DNA from: Dyella silvae
GTDB taxonomy: Bacteria; Pseudomonadota; Gammaproteobacteria; Xanthomonadales; Rhodanobacteraceae
Assembly: GCF_026421305.1 (NCBI RefSeq)
Contig: NZ_JAPJBQ010000004.1
Coordinates: 248,001 to 312,000 of the forward strand
Direction of reading: 5' to 3'
DNA length: 64,000 bases
Part shown: piece after piece, positions 42,962 to 51,296 of the stretch
Numbering within the stretch: the stretch's first letter is position 1
Layout of the letters: every line of letters begins with the position of its first letter
The notes under the pieces: generated by a model
Told to the model about the DNA's origin: nothing
Seen by the model: only the letters and a program-made list of their open reading frames with translations
Databases searched by the model: none
Made by a program: the position numbers and the translations under genes

Positions 42962-44065
42962 GTGCCACTGCCACCCCGAAAGATCATCCACGTCGACATG
43001 GATGCGTTCTACGCATCGGTGGAGCAACGCGACGATCCCTCTTTGCGCGGCAAGCCCGTCGTGGTGGCGTGGCGTGGTGCCCGCTCGGTGGTCTGCGCGG
43101 CCAGCTACGAGGCGCGAACGTTCGGCGTGCGTTCTGCCATGCCAGCCGTGCGTGCGGAGCGGCTATGCCCGCAGGCAATCTTTGTGCCGCCGGATTTTTC
43201 CCGTTACAAAGCGGTATCGCGACAGGTGCGCGAGATCTTCGCGCGCCACACCGACCTGATCGAACCGCTGTCGCTGGATGAGGCATATCTCGATGTCACC
43301 GCGACGCACACGGGACTCCCTTCGGCCACCGCCACCGCCGAAGCCATCCGAGCCGCCATCCGCGAGGAGACGCAGCTCACCGCGTCAGCCGGTGTCGCTC
43401 CCAACAAGTTCCTCGCCAAGATCGCCTCGGACTGGCGCAAACCGGATGGCCTCTTCGTCATCCGCCCGCATCAGGTCGAAGCCTTTCTGTCACCGCTGCC
43501 AGTGGGCCGCCTGCCCGGGGTAGGCAAGGTGATGGAAGCAAGGCTCACCGAGCTGAACATCGCTACCGTCGGCGACCTCCGTGGCCATGCCCTGCAGGAG
43601 CTGGAGCAGCATTTCGGCCGCTGGGGCCGCCGCCTGCACGAGCTGTCGCTGGGCGTCGACGATCACCCCGTGCAGCCAGACCGCCCCACCCTGCAGGTAT
43701 CGGCCGAGGACACCTTTGAGCACGACCTGACCCTGCAAGAACTTGCGCCTCACATCCATCGCCTCGCAGAAAAAGCCTGGGCGGCTCACCAACGCGAAGC
43801 CGAGGGCGAGCACGGCCGGGTGGCGCGCACGGTGGTGCTGAAGCTGAAGACTTCGGACTTCCAAACGCTGACCCGAAGCTTCACGCCGCCTTCACGTCCC
43901 GGCTCCGCCGCTGAGTTGGCGGAGATTGCCTGCGCGCTGCGCGATCGCGTGGAGCGCCCCACGACATCCCGGTACCGGCTGGTGGGCGTGGGCCTGGCGG
44001 GTTTCGTCGACCTCGACAGTTTTATCGCCCAGGCCGACCTGTTCAGCGCAATTTCTTACCCCTGA
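42962..44065 (+). CDS. dinB: DNA polymerase IV
   Basis: 367 residues, Y-family translesion polymerase. Motifs: IIHVDMDAFYASVEQRDDPSLRGKPVVV, SYEARTFGVRSAMP, EPLSLDEAYLDVT (catalytic acidic residues), ASAGVAPNKFLAKIASD, and the helix-hairpin-helix LPGVGKVMEARL. The start is GTG at 42962. No obvious LexA box is visible in the 150 bp upstream. A canonical C-terminal beta-clamp motif is not obvious. Confidence 0.95.
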   Translation: MPLPPRKIIHVDMDAFYASVEQRDDPSLRGKPVVVAWRGARSVVCAASYEARTFGVRSAMPAVRAERLCPQAIFVPPDFSRYKAVSRQVREIFARHTDLIEPLSLDEAYLDVTATHTGLPSATATAEAIRAAIREETQLTASAGVAPNKFLAKIASDWRKPDGLFVIRPHQVEAFLSPLPVGRLPGVGKVMEARLTELNIATVGDLRGHALQELEQHFGRWGRRLHELSLGVDDHPVQPDRPTLQVSAEDTFEHDLTLQELAPHIHRLAEKAWAAHQREAEGEHGRVARTVVLKLKTSDFQTLTRSFTPPSRPGSAAELAEIACALRDRVERPTTSRYRLVGVGLAGFVDLDSFIAQADLFSAISYP

Positions 44066-44083
44066 CCTTTTGGCAGGGGTCCT
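44057..44083 (+). terminator. Possible dinB terminator
   Basis: ACCCCTG / CAGGGGT hairpin overlapping the dinB stop, followed by CCTTTA. A short stem with no long U run, so the assignment is weak. Confidence 0.4.
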
Positions 44084-44230
44084 TTATCGATCCAATTTGT
44101 TAAAGGGGCCTTTACTCGCCCGCGATTTCCTGAAAGAGTGGCTTTCGGGGAGCCCACAAGTAGCACCACACCTATAGACGTTTAAGCGCCTATAGCGGGT
44201 ACCTGTTTGCCTACGAATCGGGGAGAGAAC

Positions 44231-47104
44231 ATGCAGTCCAATTACAATCGCCTGTCCATAGCGGTACGCCTTGCCTTGTCTGTCGGTATTGCTTCGACCG
44301 CCGCCATGGCCCAGGCCCAGGACGCCAGCAGCAAGGATGCCTCGAACACGCAGAACCAGAGCAAGACGACCGAGCAACCCCAGAAGTCCAATGCCAAGAC
44401 GCTGACCGCCGTATCGGTCACCGGCTCGCTGATCCGCCGCGTCGATGCTGAAACCGCCAGCCCGGTGGTGACGCTGGATCGCTCTGCGATCACCAACAAC
44501 GGCAGCCCGACGCTCGGTAACGTGCTGCAGGCATTGCCCAGCATCTCGGGCAACGCCACCAATACCCAGAACAACAGTAACGGCGGCGGTGTCGCCAGCC
44601 CGACGCTGGAAGGCGGCGACGGCGCAGCTCGTGTTTCGCTGCGCGGCCTCGGCACCGAACGCACCCTGGTGCTCGTCGATGGCCAGCGCCTGGCCAACCC
44701 CGACCTCAACATGATCCCGCAGAACATGGTCGAACGCGTGGACGTGCTGGCCAACGGCGCCTCCACCGTCTACGGCTCCGACGCCGTCGGCGGCGTGGTC
44801 AACTTCATCCTGCGCAAGGACTACAAGGGCGCCGAAGTCAGCGTCAACGACGGCATCTCCAGCCACGGCGACGGTCAGCGCCACGGCGCGCAATTCACCG
44901 TGGGCGCCAGCGGCGACCAGGGCAGCATCGTTGGCGGTATCGACTACAACAAGCAGGATCCGGTGGTCGCCACGCGGCGCGGCTTCTCCTCGCACCAGCT
45001 GTCTCTTTACAGTTCCGGCCTGCAGGTTTCGGGCTCGTCGACCATTCCCACCGGCAAGATGCAGGTGCCGCCCTCAGTGGCTCCGGGTTGCGCAGCATCA
45101 GGCAACCCGCCGACGGCCCTTGTCACCCTGGCCAGCGGAAACGGCAGCTCCACCAGTGACTACCGTTGCTTCAACTCGAATGACCGATACAACTACAACG
45201 CCTACAACTACATCCAGACGCAGCAGGAACGCACCAACGTCTTTGTGCTTGGCAACTACAAGTTCAACGACTATGTGACGTTCTTCGCTGACGCGTTCTA
45301 CAACCACACCAACTCGTCCGGCCAGGATGCCCCGGCGCCGACCAACGTCACCGACGGCTGGTCCGTGGCGGCCAACAACCCGATCAACCCGTTCGGCGTC
45401 ACGTTCTCCAATCCGAACTCGGGTGGCAACTTCATGGGCACGCGCCTGACCGGTCTCGGCACGCGTCTGCACACGTTCACCACCACCAACGAGCAGATCA
45501 ACACCGGCCTGCGCGGCAACTTCGGCCAGAGCACGTGGATCTGGGACGCGAGCATCGATTACGGCCACTCGCACCGCGTCCAGACCGACTACAACGAAGT
45601 GAACGTCCCGGCGTTCCAGGCCGCCATCAACAGCGGCGCCAACATCTTCAACCAGGCAGACCCGGCGGTTACCGCGCAGCTTCGCAAGGGCGTGGATGCA
45701 CCGATGTACACCAAGACCAACACCATGAAGCAGGCCCAGGCCAACGCTTCGGGTGAAATCTGGGATCTGCCGGCGGGCGCCATCCAGCTGTCCACGGGTG
45801 TGCTGTATCGCAAGGAGTCGATGAACTACAACGTCACCAGCGATGCCATCCTGGATCCTGTGACGGGCACCTGTACCGTGCTGCAAGAGGCTTGCGGCTC
45901 GCCGGCGAGCGGCAGCATCACCGTCAAGGAGCTGTATGCCGAAACGCTGATTCCGGTCCTCTCCGAGCAGCCCTGGGCCTACGCGCTCAATGTCGACCTG
46001 GGTATCCGTACGTCGAACTACAGCTCGTCGGGCACCACCACCAACGGCAAGTTCGCCATCGAATACCGCCCCATTGCCGACCTGCTGGTACGTGGCACGG
46101 TATCGCAGGTGTTCCGCGCGCCGAACCTCGATGAGCTGTATGACGGTCGCACCATTACCAACCCCACCGTTACTGACCCCTGCTATGACTTGAGCGCAGC
46201 CGAGTTGGCGGCTCATGCGGCGGCGTGTCAGTTCATGCCGCCCAACACCAACTACAAGAACATCCTGAGTAACCAGCCCGCCGCCTATGTTTCCGGCGCG
46301 GTGCCCGCGGGCGCGTCCCTGAGGCCCGAAAAGGGCAAGTCGTTTGACTTTGGCCTCGTCTATTCCCCGAGCTGGCTCCAGGGTGCATCGACGACGGTCG
46401 ATTTGTGGCGTATCAACCTGAAGGACATGCTCACCATCATTCAGGCACAGACCGTGCTGAATGAGTGCTATGTCAATGGTGGCAGCCCGTACTGCTCCTT
46501 CATCAATCGCTACAACAGTGCCAGCGCGGTCGCCGGCGGCATCAACTTCATCAACACGCCGTTCGTCAACCTCGGCAACCTGAGCACCAGTGGCGTCGAC
46601 TTCACGCTGAACTACGCAATTCCGCACTTCGATGTCGGCGGCGTGGATCCTGGTAACTTCAAGGCGGCGCTGAACACCACGTACATCGGCACGTACAAGA
46701 ATGACGCCTCCCCGGGTCAGCCGGGTGCGGAGACGATCAACTACGCGGGCACCTACAGCCAGCAGTTCGGCAACATCAGCCGCTGGCGCGGCACGCTCAC
46801 GCTGAACTGGAATCGCGGTCCGTGGAGCGCCCAGTGGCAGAGCCGGTACATTCACCGTCTGACCAATCTTGGCGCGTACATCGACACCGGGGCGAGCGCA
46901 CCGATGGGTGGCATCACGTATCACGCCATCCAGGCCGGATACGAACTTGCCAAGTATCACACCCGCTTCGATCTCGGCATCGACAACCTGACCGGCCGAG
47001 TGCCGCCGCTGTCCTATCAGAACGCGGTCAACTACAACGTGGATACGGCAACGTATGACACGATGGGCCGCTACTTCTGGGGTCGTATCACCGTGAAGTT
47101 CTGA
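44231..47104 (+). CDS. TonB-dependent outer-membrane receptor
   Basis: 957 residues. A signal peptide (RLSIAVRLALSVGIASTAAMAQA) is followed by a low-complexity stretch and a TonB-box-like TLTAVSVTGSLIRR. The plug domain shows LGNVLQALPSISG, RVSLRGLGTERTLVLVDGQRL, MVERVDVLANGASTVYGSDAVGGVVNFILRKDY. The barrel ends in the aromatic YFWGRITVKF. Members of the family import siderophores, sugars or other large solutes; the ligand is not predictable. GGGGAGAGAAC lies before the ATG. A TPR-sulfotransferase follows 61 bp on. Confidence 0.93.
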   Translation: MQSNYNRLSIAVRLALSVGIASTAAMAQAQDASSKDASNTQNQSKTTEQPQKSNAKTLTAVSVTGSLIRRVDAETASPVVTLDRSAITNNGSPTLGNVLQALPSISGNATNTQNNSNGGGVASPTLEGGDGAARVSLRGLGTERTLVLVDGQRLANPDLNMIPQNMVERVDVLANGASTVYGSDAVGGVVNFILRKDYKGAEVSVNDGISSHGDGQRHGAQFTVGASGDQGSIVGGIDYNKQDPVVATRRGFSSHQLSLYSSGLQVSGSSTIPTGKMQVPPSVAPGCAASGNPPTALVTLASGNGSSTSDYRCFNSNDRYNYNAYNYIQTQQERTNVFVLGNYKFNDYVTFFADAFYNHTNSSGQDAPAPTNVTDGWSVAANNPINPFGVTFSNPNSGGNFMGTRLTGLGTRLHTFTTTNEQINTGLRGNFGQSTWIWDASIDYGHSHRVQTDYNEVNVPAFQAAINSGANIFNQADPAVTAQLRKGVDAPMYTKTNTMKQAQANASGEIWDLPAGAIQLSTGVLYRKESMNYNVTSDAILDPVTGTCTVLQEACGSPASGSITVKELYAETLIPVLSEQPWAYALNVDLGIRTSNYSSSGTTTNGKFAIEYRPIADLLVRGTVSQVFRAPNLDELYDGRTITNPTVTDPCYDLSAAELAAHAAACQFMPPNTNYKNILSNQPAAYVSGAVPAGASLRPEKGKSFDFGLVYSPSWLQGASTTVDLWRINLKDMLTIIQAQTVLNECYVNGGSPYCSFINRYNSASAVAGGINFINTPFVNLGNLSTSGVDFTLNYAIPHFDVGGVDPGNFKAALNTTYIGTYKNDASPGQPGAETINYAGTYSQQFGNISRWRGTLTLNWNRGPWSAQWQSRYIHRLTNLGAYIDTGASAPMGGITYHAIQAGYELAKYHTRFDLGIDNLTGRVPPLSYQNAVNYNVDTATYDTMGRYFWGRITVKF

Positions 47105-47114
47105 TCCACCGCAC

Positions 47115-47148
47115 GGCAAGGCTGCAACGGAAACGTTGCAGCCTTGCC
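47115..47148 (+). terminator. Perfect 15-bp hairpin with GAAA loop after the TonB receptor
   Basis: GGCAAGGCTGCAACG / CGTTGCAGCCTTGCC closed by GAAA. It starts 11 bp after the TonB receptor stop. No U run follows; it may act as an mRNA 3' stabiliser or attenuate expression of the sulfotransferase gene. Confidence 0.55.
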
Positions 47149-47165
47149 GCTGTTACCATCGTGGA

Positions 47166-49040
47166 ATGACCGGACACGTTACCCACTCTTCCGCCGAACT
47201 CGTCGCAAGCATGGTCGCTGCGTTCAACCAGGGCGACCTGATCCGCGTGTTGGCCCTCGGCGAATCGATCGTCGACTCGAGTGATACCGACGATACCGCG
47301 CTGCTATTGCTTGGACTTGCGCAACAGTCCGTAGGCCGCCCTGAAGCCGCGGTTGCGAGCTTTCGCAAGCTCACTGAGCGCCAGCCGGGCGTTCCCGAAT
47401 ACTGGAACAATCTCGGCATCGTCGCCCGCCAGACCAATGATCTGGAAACGGCCGAGCACGCGCTGCGCACAGCGAGCACGCTCGCGGCCGGTAACGCTGA
47501 AACGCTTTACAACCTTGGTTTGCTCTACACCCAGCAGCAACGTTGGTTGCTTGCGCGCGAAACCCTGCTTCAGGCGGTAGAGCTCGCGCCAGACTTTCTC
47601 GAGGCGCGCCTGCAGGCCGCGCACGCCTGCCACTTTTGTTCGGATACCCGTGGCGCAGAAGTCATGCTTGAAGGCGCCGCCGACTGGCCGCCGCAACAGG
47701 CCGATCAGGCGCTGATTCTCGCCACCATGCTGTCGAGTCTCGGCTATCAGGCCACCGCCTTTCATACGCTGGCGCAAGCCGTCATGCCCGAGGGGCCTTC
47801 GCGGCCATCGATGGAATCGCGCTTCGTTGCGTTACGTGCCTCCATGTACGAGCGCGGCAACCAGCTCGAGTCAGCCGAAGCCGAACTCTCGAAGCTGCCG
47901 CTGGCGATGCTCGATACCTTGCCAGCCGATCAGCAGGATCTGCGCGTCTCAGGTTTGCAGGTGCATGCAAGTCTTGCCGCGCGTCTCGGCGATGCAGAGC
48001 AAGCAGCTAACCTCTATGAGCAGCTCATTGGCCGAGGTGGCGACACCCATGTGCTGGCGAACGCCGCCTTTGGACTTGCCGCAGCGCGAACGAAACAAGG
48101 ACGCCTTGAGCATGCATGGCACGCCCTGGATAAGGCGCATGCGTGGCAACTTGAATTCGCCAAAGACTTCGTGCCCGATCTGTTGACTGAAGGCAGCCAA
48201 CCGCTCGAGATGCTGGCGCACAACGTCAACCGCACCCAATACGACCGCTGGACGGCGCTGAAGGCGCCCCGTACCCATGAGAGCCCGGTGTTTGTCGTCG
48301 GATTCCCGCGCTCAGGCACAACGCTGCTCGAGCAGATGCTCGATGCACACCCCGATTTCCGCTCCATGGACGAGCGCGCGTTCATCTATGAACTGATGAA
48401 GCGCATGCAGCTTGCCGGGCAAACGTATCCCGCCGATCTCGCCACCCTGACGCAACCTCAGGTGAATCAGCTCCGCGACATCTACGACGACATGGTCCGA
48501 CGCGTGGTGCCGGACCTTAGCCACCATCGGCTCGTCGACAAGAATCCGCTCAACATGCTGTGCCTGCCGATGATTGTCCGGCTTTATCCTGAGGCACGCA
48601 TCATTTTGTGCCTGCGCCATCCGTGCGACGTGCTGCTGAGCTGCTTCATGCAGCCGTTCCGCTCACCGGCCTTCATGGTGCTGTGCTCATCGCTGAAGCG
48701 ACTGGCAGAAGGTTATGTGCAGTCGTTTGAGCAGTGGTACCGGCATGTCGAAGTGTTTGCACCCCGTGTGCTGGAGTGGCGCTACGAATCGGTCGTGAGC
48801 CGCTTTGACGATCACGTAGCGCGGCTGGGCCAGTTCCTCGATCTGGAAGACGCCTCGCCGATGGCGCGCTTTGCCGAGCACGCACGCGCCAAGGGTTACA
48901 TCAGCACGCCGAGCTATACCCAGGTGACAGAAGGCATTCACGCCAAAGCGGTCAATCGCTGGCACGCCTATCGCGAACACTTCGAGCCCGTACTACCCAT
49001 CCTGCGCCCCATGATGGAACGGCTGGGCTACCACGAGTAA
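47166..49040 (+). CDS. TPR-repeat sulfotransferase
   Basis: 624 residues. Residues about 1-360 are TPR repeats (for example PEYWNNLGIVARQTNDLETAEHALRTA, then LYNLGLLYTQQQRWLLARETL). The rest is a sulfotransferase domain: the PAPS 5'-phosphosulfate loop GFPRSGTTLLEQMLDAHPDF and the 3'-phosphate region RIILCLRHPCDVLLSC. The loop resembles tyrosylprotein sulfotransferases. Many Xanthomonadales and Caulobacterales place such genes next to TonB receptors. The sulfate acceptor is unknown; a peptide or protein is plausible. No signal peptide. Confidence 0.88.
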   Translation: MTGHVTHSSAELVASMVAAFNQGDLIRVLALGESIVDSSDTDDTALLLLGLAQQSVGRPEAAVASFRKLTERQPGVPEYWNNLGIVARQTNDLETAEHALRTASTLAAGNAETLYNLGLLYTQQQRWLLARETLLQAVELAPDFLEARLQAAHACHFCSDTRGAEVMLEGAADWPPQQADQALILATMLSSLGYQATAFHTLAQAVMPEGPSRPSMESRFVALRASMYERGNQLESAEAELSKLPLAMLDTLPADQQDLRVSGLQVHASLAARLGDAEQAANLYEQLIGRGGDTHVLANAAFGLAAARTKQGRLEHAWHALDKAHAWQLEFAKDFVPDLLTEGSQPLEMLAHNVNRTQYDRWTALKAPRTHESPVFVVGFPRSGTTLLEQMLDAHPDFRSMDERAFIYELMKRMQLAGQTYPADLATLTQPQVNQLRDIYDDMVRRVVPDLSHHRLVDKNPLNMLCLPMIVRLYPEARIILCLRHPCDVLLSCFMQPFRSPAFMVLCSSLKRLAEGYVQSFEQWYRHVEVFAPRVLEWRYESVVSRFDDHVARLGQFLDLEDASPMARFAEHARAKGYISTPSYTQVTEGIHAKAVNRWHAYREHFEPVLPILRPMMERLGYHE

Positions 49041-49101
49041 CTCGCCGCCACTCGCTTCGGATACGCTACGCCGCCTTCGCTCTCGCCGTACAGGAGTCAT
49101 C

Positions 49102-49770
49102 ATGCATTTCGAAGTACCCAAGCTTGAGAAGCATTCACTTCGCGAGTTCGCCAAGCATTATCTGATGATTGTGCTCAGTATTCTTACCGCGCTTGGCCTG
49201 GAGCAGTGGATCGAGCGCATCCACCACCACCATGCAGCGGAATATGCCAGCGCACAGATCGATGCGGAGCTGCGCGACACGCTGAAGGACGTACTTGAAG
49301 CACAGGAGAACAATGCGCAGCGGCTCGCGTCGATGAAAGCACTGCATGAAGCCATTGCTGCAGACGTGCGCAAGGGCTTGCCGGACAGCGACATCAACAA
49401 ACATATCCGGGCCACCAACACCCAGTTCAGGCTGAGCCTCGACTGGCCCACGCTTTCCAGCCAGGCCTGGGACGTGGCGGTGGCCAACCAATCGGCCACC
49501 TGGATCGATGCAGAAAAGCTTCGTAAATATGCCGCCGCTTATGCCAATCAGCGCGAGATGTCCAGCTGGATGGCGCACGACAGCCTGGTGGCAATCAACG
49601 CGCCGCGCATGGTCGAGCTGCGTACACGCATCAGCCTCGGCAAGGACGTCGACCCCATGGAATTTCTCGGCGTGCTGCAGCAGATGATCGGCACCTCCAG
49701 CGAGACCATCGACCATTTAAAGCATGCAGCCATCCCTATGCAGGCGGCCCTAGCTACATCGACCAACTGA
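49102..49770 (+). CDS. Membrane-anchored protein of unknown function
   Basis: 222 residues. One membrane segment lies near residues 15-32 (YLMIVLSILTALGLEQWI) after a charged start, and the rest is helical and soluble (DAELRDTLKDVLEAQENNAQRLASMKALHEAI). The LRxFxKHYLMIVLSIL...E start is seen in other small membrane proteins of this order. Function unknown. It follows the sulfotransferase by 61 bp and is likely cotranscribed. Confidence 0.65.
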   Translation: MHFEVPKLEKHSLREFAKHYLMIVLSILTALGLEQWIERIHHHHAAEYASAQIDAELRDTLKDVLEAQENNAQRLASMKALHEAIAADVRKGLPDSDINKHIRATNTQFRLSLDWPTLSSQAWDVAVANQSATWIDAEKLRKYAAAYANQREMSSWMAHDSLVAINAPRMVELRTRISLGKDVDPMEFLGVLQQMIGTSSETIDHLKHAAIPMQAALATSTN

Positions 49771-50173
49771 CGCGAAGACGCAGTTTTCTGCGGCGCCGCC
49801 ACGTGCGGCGCCACGCCAGCGAAATCTGTTTATCGCGGCGATTTGCACGTTCCAAAAGCAACGCCAGCCACTTGCCCGCAACAGGCACGACTGCACCACA
49901 GGTCGTTCATGGCGTAGAAAGTTTCGACGGATAACATATTTTCACGATGACAAACCCGATCACGTTCACGCGCTGATCGTGATCGAGTGCGCATAAATAC
50001 ACTCTGTCATCGCCGTAAGCTGCGCGCTCCAGGGGAGCTGTAGACAAACAAACACGGGATTCGCTGCGACTGTGGAAGTTGCGGCGTAGTGGGGAGTTGT
50101 TGTTGCAAGTCAGCGACTCGTGGATGGTCCAGAGTCGAAACCGGTGTTTCATTGCATACGAGGGAGAATTTCA
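49771..50173. other. Intergenic region upstream of the secreted protein
   Basis: About 400 bp. It begins with a GC-rich hairpin (GGCGCCGCCACGTGCGGCGCC, near 49791-49811) that may end the upstream transcript. The rest is AT-richer than the surroundings and must carry the promoter of the next gene. No gene is seen. Confidence 0.45.
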
Positions 50174-51223
50174 ATGCGAGCGAAGTTGAAGTTTGCGTTG
50201 CTAGCCAGCCTTGTCAGTGCCGCCTGTTTTCCCGCCCTATCCGCTGCACAGCCAGCCGATACATCGGCGCAGTTCACGAATGAAATCGTCAGCCCGATGG
50301 AAGCGCAGGCGCGCGACCACTGGCGTGAGGACATTTCGCATACGGCCACGCCTTCAGAAGGCTGCTTCACGGCTGCCTATCCGAGCATTGTGTGGAAGCA
50401 AGTGGCGTGCAAAGAGGCCACGCCCCGCGTTGCTCCCGTGCCGCGCTGGTCCAGGTTCGGTGCCGCTCAAACGGCCGGCAATGGCAATGACTACACCCTG
50501 CAAAGCTCGCATCTCATCACCGAAACCATCGGTACCTTCCCTGTCGTCACGGGTGTGACGTCGGAGACCGGCGTTGGCGTGCCGGCGTACGGCAATGGCG
50601 GCATCCTCGGCCCGAACGAGTACTCGCTGCAGATCAACTCCAGCTTCAACAGCACGACATCGGCTTGCAATGGCCATTCGGGCTGCACGGTGTGGCAGCA
50701 GTTCGTGTATGCACCTGACTACAGCGTGCAGGGCCAGGCCGCCGTGTTCATGCAGTACTGGCTGATCGGCTACGGCGGCCACCGCTGCCCGAGCGGCTGG
50801 GGTAGCGATGGCTCAGGCGACTGCTACAAGAACAGCGCTGCCGCCACAGCCCCCGATGTACCGGCGACCCAGCTCGGCAACGTCAAGCTGACGGGCACCG
50901 TCACGGCCGGCGGCAACGACACGGTGGTGTTCACCAATGGCACCCAGGCCTACAGCTCCAGCGGCAAGGACAGCGTGCTCTATCTGGCGCAGGTGTGGAA
51001 CGTGTCGGAGTTCAATGTCGTCGGCAACGCCGGTGGCTCTGAAGCCGACTTCAACAGCGGCTCCTCCATCACCGTGAATGTAGCGGTGAACAACGGCTCC
51101 ACCACCGCACCGTCGTGCGTTGCCAACTCCGGCAGCACCGGCGAGAGCAACAATCTGAACCTCGGCAGCTGCACCGCTTCCAGCGGTACGATGCCGTCGA
51201 TTCGGTTTACCGAGTCGAACTGA
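50174..51223 (+). CDS. Secreted protein of unknown function
   Basis: 349 residues with a clear signal peptide (FALLASLVSAACFPALSAA). The mature part is rich in Ser, Thr, Gly and Asn and predicted all-beta, with paired Cys (EGCFTAAYPSIVWKQVAC, SACNGHSGC, HRCPSGWGSDGSGDC). A segment GNGNDYTLQSSHLITETIGTFPVVTGVTSE and a TVWQQFVYAPD strand recall an extracellular protein group found in soil bacteria and fungi, but no function is known. GAGGGAGAATTTC lies before the ATG. It stands alone and ends with a strong terminator. Confidence 0.75.
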   Translation: MRAKLKFALLASLVSAACFPALSAAQPADTSAQFTNEIVSPMEAQARDHWREDISHTATPSEGCFTAAYPSIVWKQVACKEATPRVAPVPRWSRFGAAQTAGNGNDYTLQSSHLITETIGTFPVVTGVTSETGVGVPAYGNGGILGPNEYSLQINSSFNSTTSACNGHSGCTVWQQFVYAPDYSVQGQAAVFMQYWLIGYGGHRCPSGWGSDGSGDCYKNSAAATAPDVPATQLGNVKLTGTVTAGGNDTVVFTNGTQAYSSSGKDSVLYLAQVWNVSEFNVVGNAGGSEADFNSGSSITVNVAVNNGSTTAPSCVANSGSTGESNNLNLGSCTASSGTMPSIRFTESN

Positions 51224-51247
51224 CCTTCACCGGCTCTGCCGGCTCGC

Positions 51248-51281
51248 AAAAAAAAGCCCGGGCATGCCCGGGCTTTTTTTG
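51248..51281. terminator. Bidirectional terminator between secreted protein and lpdA
   Basis: The palindrome GCCCGGGCATGCCCGGGC flanked by an A run and a T run. It lies between the convergent genes. Confidence 0.9.
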
Positions 51282-51296
51282 TCACGCATTGCAGAC

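Noticed and set aside
45098-47119. A 673-residue minus-strand frame antisense to the TonB receptor
   Set aside because: Rich in Arg, Val and His with no domain; the plus frame has signal peptide, plug and barrel. It is a shadow.
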